In this document: positions 26,150-35,087 of the stretch, piece after piece
Position numbering within the stretch: position 1 is the stretch's first letter
How the letters are laid out: every line of letters begins with the position of its first letter
Source: G963677085 sp963677085
GTDB taxonomy: Bacteria > Planctomycetota > Planctomycetia > Pirellulales > Thermoguttaceae
NCBI GenBank assembly: GCA_963677085.2
Contig: CAXXFH010000004.1
Location: 5,208,001-5,272,000, forward strand
Reading direction: 5' to 3'
DNA: 64,000 nucleotides
Notes under the pieces: generated by a model
What the model saw: the letters and a program-made list of their open reading frames with translations, nothing else
What the model was told of the DNA's origin: nothing
Databases searched by the model: none
Position numbers and translations under genes: made by a program

Positions 26150-26782
26150 ATGTTTCCGAAAAAAGCAATTGTGTCATGGTTTTTGGCTGCGGTCGTGATC
26201 GGCCTGACGGCTTGGCCCGTTAAGGCCGAGTTGGTCGTTGAGGCGTGGAATTGGGACAACAGCGTGGCCGATTGCTCGAGCTGCCTGCAGAACTACGCGA
26301 GCGCGGCGTTGGAGTCGAGCACGCATTGGTGGTTGACCGGGGCACCCGACGCCGACAGCACTCACGATTATGTGGCCGGCTGGCGTTCCAGCGCGCCGAA
26401 CGAATACATCACGATGTATTGGGATACGGGAATTGCCGATGTCGCGGGAAACGACTTGGCGATTCGTCTTTATGGTGGGCCCAAGGCTTCGGCCGTGGTT
26501 TGGGCCAGTACTGACGGTAACGAATTCACCCAAATCGGTACCATTGGCAGCGGAGCGACGGGCGTTTTTCAAGCAGAGTATTTCGACTTCGCCGGAGCCT
26601 TTTCGGGCAACGTGTCGTACGTGAAGGTAACTCGTGGCGCCGACGGCGCGGGAACGGGAATGTTTTTCGACGCCTTTGGGGCGGCGCCAGCGCCCGAACC
26701 GAGCACCATCGCGATTCTGGCGACCGGTGTGGTTGCCTTGATGGTGTTGCGACGCCGATGGCGGGCGTCGAGATCTTGTTGA
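26150..26782 (+). CDS. PEP-CTERM sorted surface protein
   Basis: A 210-residue exported protein starting at 26150 after AAAAGGAGAG. The signal peptide is MFPKKAIVSWFLAAVVIGLT followed by AWPVKA. The mature domain is discoidin-like in flavour (WDTGIADVAGNDLAIRLYGG, VVWASTDGNEFTQIGTIG, NVSYVKVTRG), so a carbohydrate-binding fold is possible. The sorting signal is APAPEPSTIAILATGVVALM followed by an Arg-rich tail (RRRWRASRS). It is followed by the third DUF1559 gene, repeating the PEP-CTERM then DUF1559 order. Confidence 0.9.
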   Translation: MFPKKAIVSWFLAAVVIGLTAWPVKAELVVEAWNWDNSVADCSSCLQNYASAALESSTHWWLTGAPDADSTHDYVAGWRSSAPNEYITMYWDTGIADVAGNDLAIRLYGGPKASAVVWASTDGNEFTQIGTIGSGATGVFQAEYFDFAGAFSGNVSYVKVTRGADGAGTGMFFDAFGAAPAPEPSTIAILATGVVALMVLRRRWRASRSC

Positions 26783-26976
26783 CTCTTACTCAGTTTTCGG
26801 GAGGACGACGTTGTTTGCTCGCGAACAGGCAGGTCCTTTGTCGACCGCCCTTTCTTCATTCAATAGCCAAGACTCAGTAGCTCTGTATGGCTTCAAAACG
26901 ATCCATCGCCACCTGCGCGGCGTCGGCTGGAGATGCGCCATTTCGGTGTCCAGTCAGACGCCGCCCATCCGCTAGG

Positions 26977-28188
26977 ATGAGCGCCATGCGTTATTCGAGG
27001 TATCTCGCTGTCGTGCGACAGAACGTCCGTTGTTGTTCTTTCACCGATTTTCGTGATGCTCTGTGGCAATTCGGAAGTCGCAGGGGCATAGCAGTACGTT
27101 CGTCGGGCGACTGTGGTTCACGGTCGATTCACAGGACATCGGTCTGTCGCGGTAGTTGGCCAGTTGAACTCCAGTCCTGTGGGTTTACATTGGTCGAATT
27201 GTTGGTTGTGATCGCTATTATCGGCATCCTGATCGCTCTATTGCTTCCCGCGGTGCAGGCCGCGAGAGAGGCGTCACGACGAATGAGTTGTCAAAATAAT
27301 CTCAAACAGCTGGGTCTGGCGCTGCACGGCCATGCCACGGCATGGGGCAAGTTTCCTGGGCTTGGCAAGACGCCGCAAACCAGTTTTTCGGTACACGCGA
27401 TGATCTTGCCGTATTTGGAAGGACAATCACTCCATAAGAACATCGATCTGGAAGAGCCTTTGATGCTGGGAGGCGAAGGAAGCGGTACCGTCAACCCGGT
27501 GCAGGCAAACGCGGCGCAGACGGTGGTTTCGGTTTTCCTGTGTCCCAGCGATAACGCCGACCCGCGATTTTCCGATTTTCTAAACTTCGCTTCGTCCGGT
27601 GCAACATCCGGTGGAACCAACTACATGATCTGCGGCGGTTCCGGCACAGAAACCTATTACGATTTGCGTTATCCAAGTGACGGCACGTTTTGGCGAAACT
27701 CGTCGGTGCGTTTCGGTGACATTCAAGACGGAACGAGCCACACGATGGTGTTTTCCGAATCGCTCTTGGGAAACGGTTGTGACATGAACGGCCCAGCGCC
27801 CGAAGACCCTAGACGCCAAATGGCCAGCATGTGTAACCAGCACTCGTTGAATTCTGGGGAGCCGGGGTTGTCCGGGGTTGTTAATCCCAACGTGGAGTCG
27901 ATTGTCGCCGGCGCAACCTATTGGCGCGGCTGCCGCGGAGCCACTTGGATCTGGGGGCGGCAGCAGGTCAACACCTTTTCGGCGTACATGCCACCCAATA
28001 CGTCGGTCCCTGACATGGCTGCCCGAGGAATGGGTTTCTTCGCGGCGCGGAGTAATCATCCAGGTGGCGTGAATGCCGTGTTCGCTGATGGAAGCGTGCG
28101 CTTCATCAACGAGAGCATCCCGCTCGAAATCTGGCGAGCTTCGAGCACCCGGGCGTCAGGCGAGATTATCTCGGGCGAACAACTGTAG
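26977..28188 (+). CDS. DUF1559 pseudopilin-like protein with long leader
   Basis: The core is certain: GFTLVELLVVIAIIGILIAL, then LLPAVQAAREASRRMSCQNN, and the tail NHPGGVNAVFADGSVRFINE. The start is not. In-frame ATGs exist at 26887, 26977 and 26986, giving a 65-98 residue, Arg/Cys-rich leader before the pilin-type cleavage glycine, whereas the two sister proteins have 12-15 residues. ATG 26986 has AGGATG nearby. No in-frame GTG or TTG was seen close to the hydrophobic segment. Either the leader is real and unusual or a small change has destroyed the normal start. Length from 26977 is 403 residues. Confidence 0.8.
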   Translation: MSAMRYSRYLAVVRQNVRCCSFTDFRDALWQFGSRRGIAVRSSGDCGSRSIHRTSVCRGSWPVELQSCGFTLVELLVVIAIIGILIALLLPAVQAAREASRRMSCQNNLKQLGLALHGHATAWGKFPGLGKTPQTSFSVHAMILPYLEGQSLHKNIDLEEPLMLGGEGSGTVNPVQANAAQTVVSVFLCPSDNADPRFSDFLNFASSGATSGGTNYMICGGSGTETYYDLRYPSDGTFWRNSSVRFGDIQDGTSHTMVFSESLLGNGCDMNGPAPEDPRRQMASMCNQHSLNSGEPGLSGVVNPNVESIVAGATYWRGCRGATWIWGRQQVNTFSAYMPPNTSVPDMAARGMGFFAARSNHPGGVNAVFADGSVRFINESIPLEIWRASSTRASGEIISGEQL

Positions 28189-28982
28189 GGCGAGGCAGGG
28201 CGACATTGCCAAAGTGTCCTCGCCGCGCAGGCGGTGGCGGTGCGCCCTTCGTGGTCTCTTGTTAAGGGAAACGGGACCGCGCCGTGTTTTCCCAACCTGC
28301 TCATTCATCCTGATCGGGAGCGGTGTGTTAGTGTCACGTTAGGGGTTGGTTAGTAGGCAATAAAAGTGTTATGGAAGTGCTAGGGATGTTAGGATACTAT
28401 TGGCTGGTAGCGTGGATCGCCCGAAGTGGGCGGGCCAGCCAAGGAGGTGATGAGTTTAATGCAATAGTGGCGGTCTTCGTCGATTGAGGGCTGCGAGGAA
28501 GGTCGAGCGTCCGTGTTGTGGCCGGTAATGATGAATTCTGAATCAACCACAAAACGTTCGTTTTGCTGACTGCGTGATCCTCAATACGGAAGCCATCGTA
28601 GAAAGCGGGTAGAACGATGGAACGCTTCGTGATCGACAGTGCAGGGATTCCCGGAAGTGAACTGCTGATCGGCTACTTCTGGTACCTGACGATTCGCATC
28701 TTTGTGAATCACGAGAAGTTTCGCGTTTGGTAGTATCGCGTTCGGTGTTGCCGATGTTTGGGTGGGCAACGCTGCACTGCGAACACCATGGCTCGTCAAC
28801 TCCGTTCACAAAGATTATGTTAGACCGATAAATAACTTTCCGATTTGCCGGGCCGTGCTTCGCGATGGCCCGCGATTTACGCCTTGAAAACGGCAAGTTG
28901 TTTTCGGTCACCCTTTAGCGACCAACAGAAGCTGGTTATCGCTTGGGTGCGGTAGCACCGTTTGGTGGGTAGCCTTGCCGCC
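28189..28982. other. 794-bp intergenic region
   Basis: Between the DUF1559 gene and the convergent Gfo/Idh/MocA gene. It holds the palindromic element at 28829-28907. A good ribosome-site-like AAGGAGGTGATG near 28441 is followed only by a 5-codon frame (MSLMQ). I see no credible protein gene. Confidence 0.55.
28829..28907 (-). repeat. Palindromic element, inverted partner of 22682-22761
   Basis: Contains CCGGGCCGTGCTTCGCGATG between arms ATAACTTTCCGATTT and AAAACGGCAAGTTGTTTTC. It aligns with the reverse complement of 22682-22761 over its whole length with scattered mismatches. Confidence 0.75.
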
Positions 28983-30329
28983 TTACCAGGCCTTGGTGAC
29001 ACCGGGGATTGCGCAGGCGTAGAGGCCGTCGGGGCCCGGTTGCAGTGGCATGGGAGCGTCCCACGCAAAACTCTTTGGGGCCAGGTCGAGTGAGGAATTC
29101 AAGGCTTCGTCCCACTTGACGATCTTGCCGCTGTAGGTGGCCATGCGGCCGAGGATGGCGGTCATTGTGCTGTTGGCGGCCCAGTCGGCTTCGTTGTAAG
29201 TCGCTCCGTTCTTCAACGCGGCGAACAGGTCGTCATGCTCGATTTGGTGGCCGTCTGCTCCGCGTCGCCACCGCTGTGGCTGCTGGCCGTCGATCTCCAA
29301 AGAACTGTTGCCGTGTCCTTGGATGTTGGCACAACCTTGGGTGCCATGGGCGTGTTCAGAAAAGGCGCCCCAGGTGCCAGGAATGTGGCGGCACTGGCTG
29401 AACATCTTCGTTCCGTCGGCGTAGGTGTATTCCACACAGTGGTGATCGAAAATCTCACCAAAGTCTTTGCCGATGCGAACCTGGCGGCCGCCCATGCCGT
29501 TGGCTTCCACCGGATGTTCGTCCTTCATCATCCAGTTGCAGACGTCGAGATCGTGGACGTGTTGCTCGACGATATGGTCGCCGCTGAGCCAGGTGAAGTA
29601 ATACCAGTTGCGCACCTGGTACTGTATTTCCGTTTGCTCGGGCTGGCGGGGTCGAACCCAGACGCCGTAGGAGTTGAAGTAAGCTCTCATGTATTTCAAC
29701 TGCCCAATGGCGCCCTGGTGGATCTGTTCGATCAATTGGCGGTGTTTGTCTTCATGGCGAAGGTGATGGCCGACCGCCACCAGCAAACCCTTTCGTTTGG
29801 CCTCTTCATTGGCCGCCAGGATGCGCCGTACGCCGGGGGCATCGGTGGCCAGCGGTTTCTCCATGAATACATGCTTGCCAGCCTTGACCGCCGCTTCGAA
29901 CTGCATGGGACGAAAACCTGGGGGCGTGCAAAGCAGCACCATGTCGACCCCGGTGGCGATGGCCTTTTCGTGGCAGTCGAGGTCGACGAATTTGCGGTCC
30001 TCGGGCACGTCGATTTTGGACTTGTCGTCGATCTGCGATGTGATGGTCGCCAGGCAATTGTCTACGCGATCCTTGAAGGCGTCGGCCATGGTCACCAGCC
30101 TCACGTTGGGCATCGCCTTGTTGCGCAATGCCTGGACGGCCGCCCCGGTGCCTCGCCCGCCGCAGCCGATCAGGGCAAGGCGAATGACATCGCTTCCCTG
30201 GGCGTGGGCGCTTCGGGCGATGGATAAACCACCGGTTAACGCGGCGCCTGTAACACCGATGCCCGTGTGTTTGAGAAATTCACGCCGAGAAGTATTGGCC
30301 GATTGTATTGGCGATGAGGGGCGTTTCAT
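28983..30329 (-). CDS. Tat-exported Gfo/Idh/MocA oxidoreductase
   Basis: A 448-residue NAD(P)-dependent sugar or inositol oxidoreductase family member. The start at 30329 has GGAGAATTC upstream; a longer open frame to 30653 runs through a dispersed repeat and is rejected. The N-terminus has a twin-arginine motif (SRREFLKHTGIGVTGAALTG), so it probably acts outside the cytoplasm. The nucleotide-binding motif LALIGCGGRGTG is at about 51-62, HVFMEKPLATD carries the family lysine, and WLSGDHIVEQHVHDLDVCNW is the catalytic-histidine region typical of planctomycete members. About 100 bp upstream is a leader motif shared with the isomerase-like gene at 52466. The substrate is unknown. Confidence 0.93.
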   Translation of the reverse strand: MKRPSSPIQSANTSRREFLKHTGIGVTGAALTGGLSIARSAHAQGSDVIRLALIGCGGRGTGAAVQALRNKAMPNVRLVTMADAFKDRVDNCLATITSQIDDKSKIDVPEDRKFVDLDCHEKAIATGVDMVLLCTPPGFRPMQFEAAVKAGKHVFMEKPLATDAPGVRRILAANEEAKRKGLLVAVGHHLRHEDKHRQLIEQIHQGAIGQLKYMRAYFNSYGVWVRPRQPEQTEIQYQVRNWYYFTWLSGDHIVEQHVHDLDVCNWMMKDEHPVEANGMGGRQVRIGKDFGEIFDHHCVEYTYADGTKMFSQCRHIPGTWGAFSEHAHGTQGCANIQGHGNSSLEIDGQQPQRWRRGADGHQIEHDDLFAALKNGATYNEADWAANSTMTAILGRMATYSGKIVKWDEALNSSLDLAPKSFAWDAPMPLQPGPDGLYACAIPGVTKAW

Positions 30330-30428
30330 GGCTTGAATTCTCCGCATGGGGTGGGGGTGATGGAGTTGGAACTGGGAGGGCCCCGTCTGGCCGTTCACGG
30401 TGCAGTCTGTCGCTTGGGGCAACTCCGA

Positions 30429-30498
30429 CGATCGTAACGTATCCAGCCTGCGAAGATCTTGTAGATCCTGCGCACGGTTTGGTAGTATGTGCGCGTCG
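30429..30498 (-). promoter_or_regulatory. Shared leader motif upstream of Gfo/Idh/MocA gene
   Basis: On the coding (minus) strand it reads GCGCACATACTACCA, then TGCGCAGGATCTACAAGATC. The palindrome GATCT-tgt-AGATC (read on plus) is inside. A close match lies at 53413-53481, about 60 bp ahead of the isomerase-like gene. Likely an operator or promoter element, or possibly part of a repeat. Confidence 0.5.
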
Positions 30499-30570
30499 GG
30501 CAGGGATCTGGGATCTGGGATCAGGGGGCAGGGATCTGGGGACAGGGATCCGAGGAATAGGACTATTGAT

Positions 30571-30659
30571 GTTTGCATTGAAAATGATCGCTTCAGGAAA
30601 CCGAATACCTGGAAATCCAGGCTCCCGTTGGTCGCCTTCGGCTCATTAGCCATGCAATC
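30571..30659 (-). repeat. 90-bp dispersed repeat, copy 2 (inverted)
   Basis: The reverse complement aligns almost base for base with 5220-5309, including GGCGACCAACGGGAGCCTGG and the GTTTGCA/TGCAATC ends. It lies about 240 bp upstream of the Gfo/Idh/MocA gene and 125 bp ahead of the divergent SHD1 gene. Confidence 0.75.
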
Positions 30660-30785
30660 GCCAATAGAGGGGTGCCTTGAGGACGAAAAATGCTCTTTCT
30701 GGCTCCGTGTTCCCCGATCCCTTTTCCACCTTCCTGCCCCAGCGGTCGCCCTTTATAATGCGGCAAATCTACGGAGCACGAGTGA

Positions 30786-31973
30786 ATGAAGCGTTTCTCG
30801 CGGCGGCCCCTCAGTTGGCCCGATCTGGTCGGTCTTGCGAAGTCGTTTTTTCGGCCAAATGTATGCGCCGGCCTTGTGCTGATAAGCGTTCTTGGGGCGG
30901 CATCGGCCACCTCGGCGCGCACCTGGACCCACTGCGGCGGCGAATTCACTGTTGAGGCGACCTTGCTTGACTACGACGGCCAGAAGCTGTGGCTGCGGCG
31001 ACACGATGGTCGGGTGTTCGTTGTTTTGGCCAGAGAACTTGTGCCGGCCGATCGGCAGTTCGCCGGCGAGGAGATCAAGCGCTGGCAGGCGCAATTCCGA
31101 ACGGAAGCCCCGTCGGGCCATCCGACGGTCGTCTACGCCAAACCGCGATTGCTTGCTCAACTGGCAAACGAGGCGATCGGTGAAAGCAGCGGTATGGCCT
31201 GTTCGCGGCGCTATCCCGGTGTGTTCTGGACGCACAACGACTCAGGCGACGATGCTCGGCTGTATGCCTTCAACACCAAGGGCCAGGATCTCGGATCGTG
31301 TTTGATCGAGGGTGTGACGGCCAACGATTTCGAAGACATCGCGTCGTTGTCGCTGACTGGCAAGAGCTTTTTGTTGGTGGGCGACACGGGCAACAACGGG
31401 TTGGGCAAGGCGGTTCACACGCTCTATCTGATCGAAGAGCCGCAGATCGACCCGAGTCGCGGTGTCCTTCAGAAACAGGTTCCGGTAGTTCTGGCAATTC
31501 ATTTCAGCTACGACAATGGCCACCACAACTGCGAGGCGTTGGCCGTCGACCCGGTCGGCCGATCGATCGTTCTGGTGACCAAGCAGCACAAGGACGAGTG
31601 TTGCGTGTATCAAATGCCCTGGCCGGAGGGCGACTTACCAAAAGAAGGCCGCCCGCTGAATAATCTGACAGCGAGGAAGATTGCCATCCTTAGACTTCCG
31701 CCCGTGACGGCCCTGGACATTTCGCCCGACGGACGCCGCGCGGTGGTGCTTACCTATCACGACGCCTACGAGTTCTATCGAGCACCAGACGAGACCTGGG
31801 CTGATGCCTTTGGGCGGCCAGCCCGGCTTATCCCTATGCCGCAACGCCAGCAGGGCGAGTCGATCTGCTACGGCCGCGATGGAAAAACGCTTTATTTAAC
31901 GAGCGAAAAACGGCCGACACCGCTGTGGGAAGTCGCAGAAAGCGGAAAGCCCGTGGCGGAAAGCGGAAGATGA
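30786..31973 (+). CDS. SHD1-domain exported beta-propeller-like protein
   Basis: 395 residues. A hydrophobic segment (CAGLVLISVLGAASATSA) at about 27-44 suggests export or a membrane anchor. It is followed by an SHD1 (SLA1 homology) domain at about 46-100, with RTWTHCGGEFTVEATLLDYD, VFVVLARELVPADRQF. The rest resembles an SMP-30/NHL-like propeller: ESSGMACSRRYPGVFWTHND, FLLVGDTGNNG, YDNGHHNCEALAVDP and VTALDISPDGRRAVVLTYHD. SHD1 in planctomycetes is a small extracytoplasmic binding module. No catalytic function is assigned. It converges on the CPBP gene. Confidence 0.8.
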   Translation: MKRFSRRPLSWPDLVGLAKSFFRPNVCAGLVLISVLGAASATSARTWTHCGGEFTVEATLLDYDGQKLWLRRHDGRVFVVLARELVPADRQFAGEEIKRWQAQFRTEAPSGHPTVVYAKPRLLAQLANEAIGESSGMACSRRYPGVFWTHNDSGDDARLYAFNTKGQDLGSCLIEGVTANDFEDIASLSLTGKSFLLVGDTGNNGLGKAVHTLYLIEEPQIDPSRGVLQKQVPVVLAIHFSYDNGHHNCEALAVDPVGRSIVLVTKQHKDECCVYQMPWPEGDLPKEGRPLNNLTARKIAILRLPPVTALDISPDGRRAVVLTYHDAYEFYRAPDETWADAFGRPARLIPMPQRQQGESICYGRDGKTLYLTSEKRPTPLWEVAESGKPVAESGR

Positions 31974-31999
31974 TCGGGCTGGAGCGAGGTGGTTGAATT

Positions 32000-32108
32000 C
32001 GAAATACGAAACAGGCTCGAATCACCAAAACCGAAAATGATCGAAACGGTCAAATGCAACGGTTTGGAACAGTCGCTTCTTTGAGTTTTTGATTTGTTTC
32101 GTATTTCG
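32000..32108. terminator. Inverted repeat between convergent genes
   Basis: CGAAATACGAAACA (32000-32013) pairs exactly with TGTTTCGTATTTCG (32095-32108), enclosing 81 nt. It lies between the stops of the SHD1 and CPBP genes and could terminate both; the long loop makes this uncertain. Confidence 0.5.
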
Positions 32109-32146
32109 ATATTCGTGCTTCGAATTTCATCCTCGTCCGCTATTCT

Positions 32147-33076
32147 TCACGAAACCTCTTGAGGGCTTTCGGTCGCGGAATCCTCGTGGTTTTTGTTCGG
32201 CACAAACGCCCAGAGGTAGGCCGTTGACAGCACCAGGATCAGGCACGCGGAGGCGAGAATCAGTCCGGAGGTGAACGTGTTGAACGAGACCTCCTGCGAT
32301 GCGGTCAACGTCGAGATGATGTTGTTTGTGGCGTGGCAGATCATGGCGGGGCGGATGCTGCCGGATCGTTCGGTGAGGTAGCCAAGGAAAAGGCCCATGA
32401 AGAAAGCGAAGGCCATATGGACCGGGTCCATGTGCATCAGGCCAAAAAGCAGCGAGGTTACGAAGATACCCACGCCGGCTCCCCAGCGTTGGGTCAGTCG
32501 GGTTTGGATGTAGCCGCGAAACAGCAACTCCTCGGCGATGCCCGGGGCCACGCCGATCGTCAATACGGCCCCGATCAGCGAAAAGCCGGTCATCGAACCG
32601 ATGATTCGCGACAATTCGCTCAGCACGGGCGAGTCTGGCAAGAGGTCCAGCAGCGAGAGGCCATCGAACGCGAGGCTGATCGAAAGGGTTCCACAAATCG
32701 CTGTCGCCATGCCGAAAGGCGAAATCGAAGGCTTGGTGAGCCGCAACCGATTGACCAATGCGATGGGCGAGGCCCAGCCGGTCAGTATCGCTCCGCCCGC
32801 GAAGATGGTCATCGTGCACAAGGTGGAACCTAAGATACCGATGTTGCTCTGAGCAACTTCTTCCAGGTTGTGTACGATACCGTTGACGCCATGCATGATT
32901 ATCGTCAAAACGATCAGAAAGACGATGATGACGGGAACCTGCAGGACGAACGCCACTACAAACACCACGAAGGGCGTCCACACCCGGGGCTTGGGCAGAG
33001 ACTCTGGGACGACATTGGCGTCAATCGAGTCGTCAGCAAAGGACTCTGGTGGCCTGTAGGGATCAGATGTGTCCAT
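32147..33076 (-). CDS. CPBP-family intramembrane protease
   Basis: A 309-residue polytopic membrane protein of the CAAX-protease/bacteriocin-processing (Abi) family, which cleaves membrane-embedded substrates. About 8 hydrophobic segments are visible. The family motifs are intact: EELLFRG with E182, E183 and R187; FGLMHMDP with H215; and CHATNN with H249 and N252. The start at 33076 (MDTSDPYRPP) was preferred to a longer frame because GAGAAGC lies just upstream. Family members serve in bacteriocin self-immunity, prenyl-protein processing or unknown roles; the neighbours give no clue. Confidence 0.9.
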   Translation of the reverse strand: MDTSDPYRPPESFADDSIDANVVPESLPKPRVWTPFVVFVVAFVLQVPVIIVFLIVLTIIMHGVNGIVHNLEEVAQSNIGILGSTLCTMTIFAGGAILTGWASPIALVNRLRLTKPSISPFGMATAICGTLSISLAFDGLSLLDLLPDSPVLSELSRIIGSMTGFSLIGAVLTIGVAPGIAEELLFRGYIQTRLTQRWGAGVGIFVTSLLFGLMHMDPVHMAFAFFMGLFLGYLTERSGSIRPAMICHATNNIISTLTASQEVSFNTFTSGLILASACLILVLSTAYLWAFVPNKNHEDSATESPQEVS

Positions 33077-33514
33077 GCTTCTCGCGCGGCTGTGCGTTTC
33101 TTGGTACTGATTCCAGATGAAGAACACCTCGTCAGTGGGCAACTATGGCCCGCTATTGTAGCGGCTACGACCGGTTTGGCAACGAGTGGTCGAGCAATCG
33201 GCTGGTCTTGCCGCGTAGCGACCGGCGGTAATCGCCAAGCCAGAATGTGAGTAACCCTGTCCTGCCGCGAGGCGGCAGGGCCGCCAACCAAACCGGTGCT
33301 TCCGCACCCAGCCAGAAACCCGCTCCCGTTGGTCGCTGAAATTCTTGTTAGAAAAACAGACTGTTACGGATTTTTGCAGTACGACGAAACCCGCCGCGAA
33401 GAAGATGTTCGGCAAGTCGGACTTTTCAAAAGACGGATTGACCGGCAGAGTCGTTTGACTCAATAGCCGTTCGCGCGCGTTGTGACCATGACCTTCCGAG
33501 GGCGGATGCCTTTC
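33077..33514. other. Intergenic region, no gene seen
   Basis: 438 bp between two minus-strand genes. It contains CTGCCGCGAGGCGGCAG (33261-33277), a short hairpin, and CCCGCTCCCGTTGGTCGCTG near 33320, a core shared with other dispersed repeats. No gene recognised. Confidence 0.5.
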
Positions 33515-34906
33515 CTACTCGGCTGATTCGACATTTACCGTAATCGTACACTGGCTCTGCTTACCTCGCTCGACCACCAAAACACCCTTGCCGACCGGCT
33601 TGCCCTTGTGGGTTACCGTTATCTGATAGTCGCCCAGGAAGCCGCGGAATTGGGCAATCCCCTGGTCGTTTGTGGGCTGTGAGGTGCGTGTCCACCATCG
33701 ATCCTTGATGAGTTCCTTCAACGCGGTGAAAGCCGGCTTGGGCGACATGTCGGCCCGGATCAGTCCGGCCGGCGCGCTTTTCCAGGCGTGGCGGTCGGAA
33801 AAATCCCACCAGGTGACGGCTTCCACGGCCGGGTGAGAGAAGAGCATCGTATAGAACCGTGTCACTTCCTTGGCCTGCCACTGTTCACGCTCGGGCGTGT
33901 TGGGCCAGTCGTCGCGCTTCTGCCAGCCTGGTTCTCCGGAAAGGATCGTTGTTTCGGTGAAGTGCAGTGGCACGCCGAAATGTGCGTACCGCTCGCACAC
34001 TTCCCATATCTTACGGTTCGTCCACGTGCCGCCGTGTTGATGACTTTGGATGCCAATCACGTCGTAGAGCGGCTTGCCTTGCTGGTCGACGAGTTGCTCG
34101 ATCACTTTTTCGTACGGTGGATCGACGCGATAGTCGTTAATCAACAGCGTTGCCTGGGGATTGGCCTGCCGGGCGTGCTGGAAGCACTGCTTGGTGAAAT
34201 CGATCTGTCCGACCTGCTGCCACATTCGGCTGTGCTTCGGAGCCCTTCGCTGTACGAAATCCTCGCGATCGAAGTGAGTGACCTCATTGACCACGTCCCA
34301 GGTGTCGATCAGGCCCTTGAATCGAGCTACGCAATCGTCGATCCGGGCCATTTGCAGGCGACGGATTTCTTCCGAGTCGTCGGGCAACCAACGCGGATCG
34401 GCGTGGTTCCATGCCAGTGGGTGGCCTTTGGTGCGGATGCCGTGTTGGCCGCACCATTGGGCAACGCGTTCGGTATAGTCGTGGTTGGGTTCTCCGCGTT
34501 GGCGTTCGTAACTTTGCCAATAGAACGGCAGCGTGGCGAAATTCAGCAACTCGGCAAACCGTTCGCGGTATTTCTGTTGAAGCTCGGCGGTCTCTTGGCT
34601 CGCAGACCGCTGACGTTCGGCCGGTCCCCAGGCGAAGATATTGCAGCCGAAGAGAAAGGCGTGCTGCGTTTGCTCGATCTCGACCGTGGCATCCGAAACC
34701 GGCTTGCCAGAGGCATCGACCACGCGGATCGTGGCGTCGGCCTTGCGATGCTTTTCGATGCGGTCGTTCGCTCCCGCCCAAAGTGCGTCGTCGTTGGGTA
34801 GTTCCGCCGCCGAACTGAGTTGACTTGCGAAAACTACAAAGGCAGCTACCAGGAAAGCGAGTAGTGATGTCGACTGAATGTACTGTGATACATAGCACCT
34901 AGACAT
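33515..34906 (-). CDS. Exported GH10 endo-beta-1,4-xylanase
   Basis: A 463-residue exported enzyme cutting internal beta-1,4-xylosyl bonds of xylan. The signal peptide spans about 1-34 (LLAFLVAAFVVFASQL). Residues about 58-80 form a small carboxypeptidase-regulatory-like strand segment (IRVVDASGKPVSDATVEIEQ). The GH10 barrel runs about 85-390 with KGHPLAWNH, DTWDVVNE (acid/base E208) and VPLHFTET (nucleophile E318). WWDFSDRHAW closes the site. A C-terminal beta-domain (QFRGFLGDYQITVTHKGKPV) is planctomycete-typical. GGGAG about 9 bp upstream supports the start. It is divergent from the HzsA-related gene at 35088. Confidence 0.95.
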   Translation of the reverse strand: MSRCYVSQYIQSTSLLAFLVAAFVVFASQLSSAAELPNDDALWAGANDRIEKHRKADATIRVVDASGKPVSDATVEIEQTQHAFLFGCNIFAWGPAERQRSASQETAELQQKYRERFAELLNFATLPFYWQSYERQRGEPNHDYTERVAQWCGQHGIRTKGHPLAWNHADPRWLPDDSEEIRRLQMARIDDCVARFKGLIDTWDVVNEVTHFDREDFVQRRAPKHSRMWQQVGQIDFTKQCFQHARQANPQATLLINDYRVDPPYEKVIEQLVDQQGKPLYDVIGIQSHQHGGTWTNRKIWEVCERYAHFGVPLHFTETTILSGEPGWQKRDDWPNTPEREQWQAKEVTRFYTMLFSHPAVEAVTWWDFSDRHAWKSAPAGLIRADMSPKPAFTALKELIKDRWWTRTSQPTNDQGIAQFRGFLGDYQITVTHKGKPVGKGVLVVERGKQSQCTITVNVESAE

Positions 34907-35087
34907 GGCGAGGACTCCCTTGGGTAAGGTATGAGGTGGGTGTCGGAGGTGGGTACGATCTTCGCCCCGGGGACGAAAAGGGGCTTCGACGGGTTTTCTT
35001 GGTAGTTGGCGACGAATGCGTTATACTGGAGCTATCCTACCTCAGCACCCTTCCACCCTGCAAATTTCGGAAAAGGAACTTCCGACC

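Noticed and set aside
28543..28911. A 122-codon minus-strand frame between DUF1559 and Gfo/Idh/MocA genes
   Set aside because: Its 5' part is the palindromic element shared with 22682; no domain or ribosome site.
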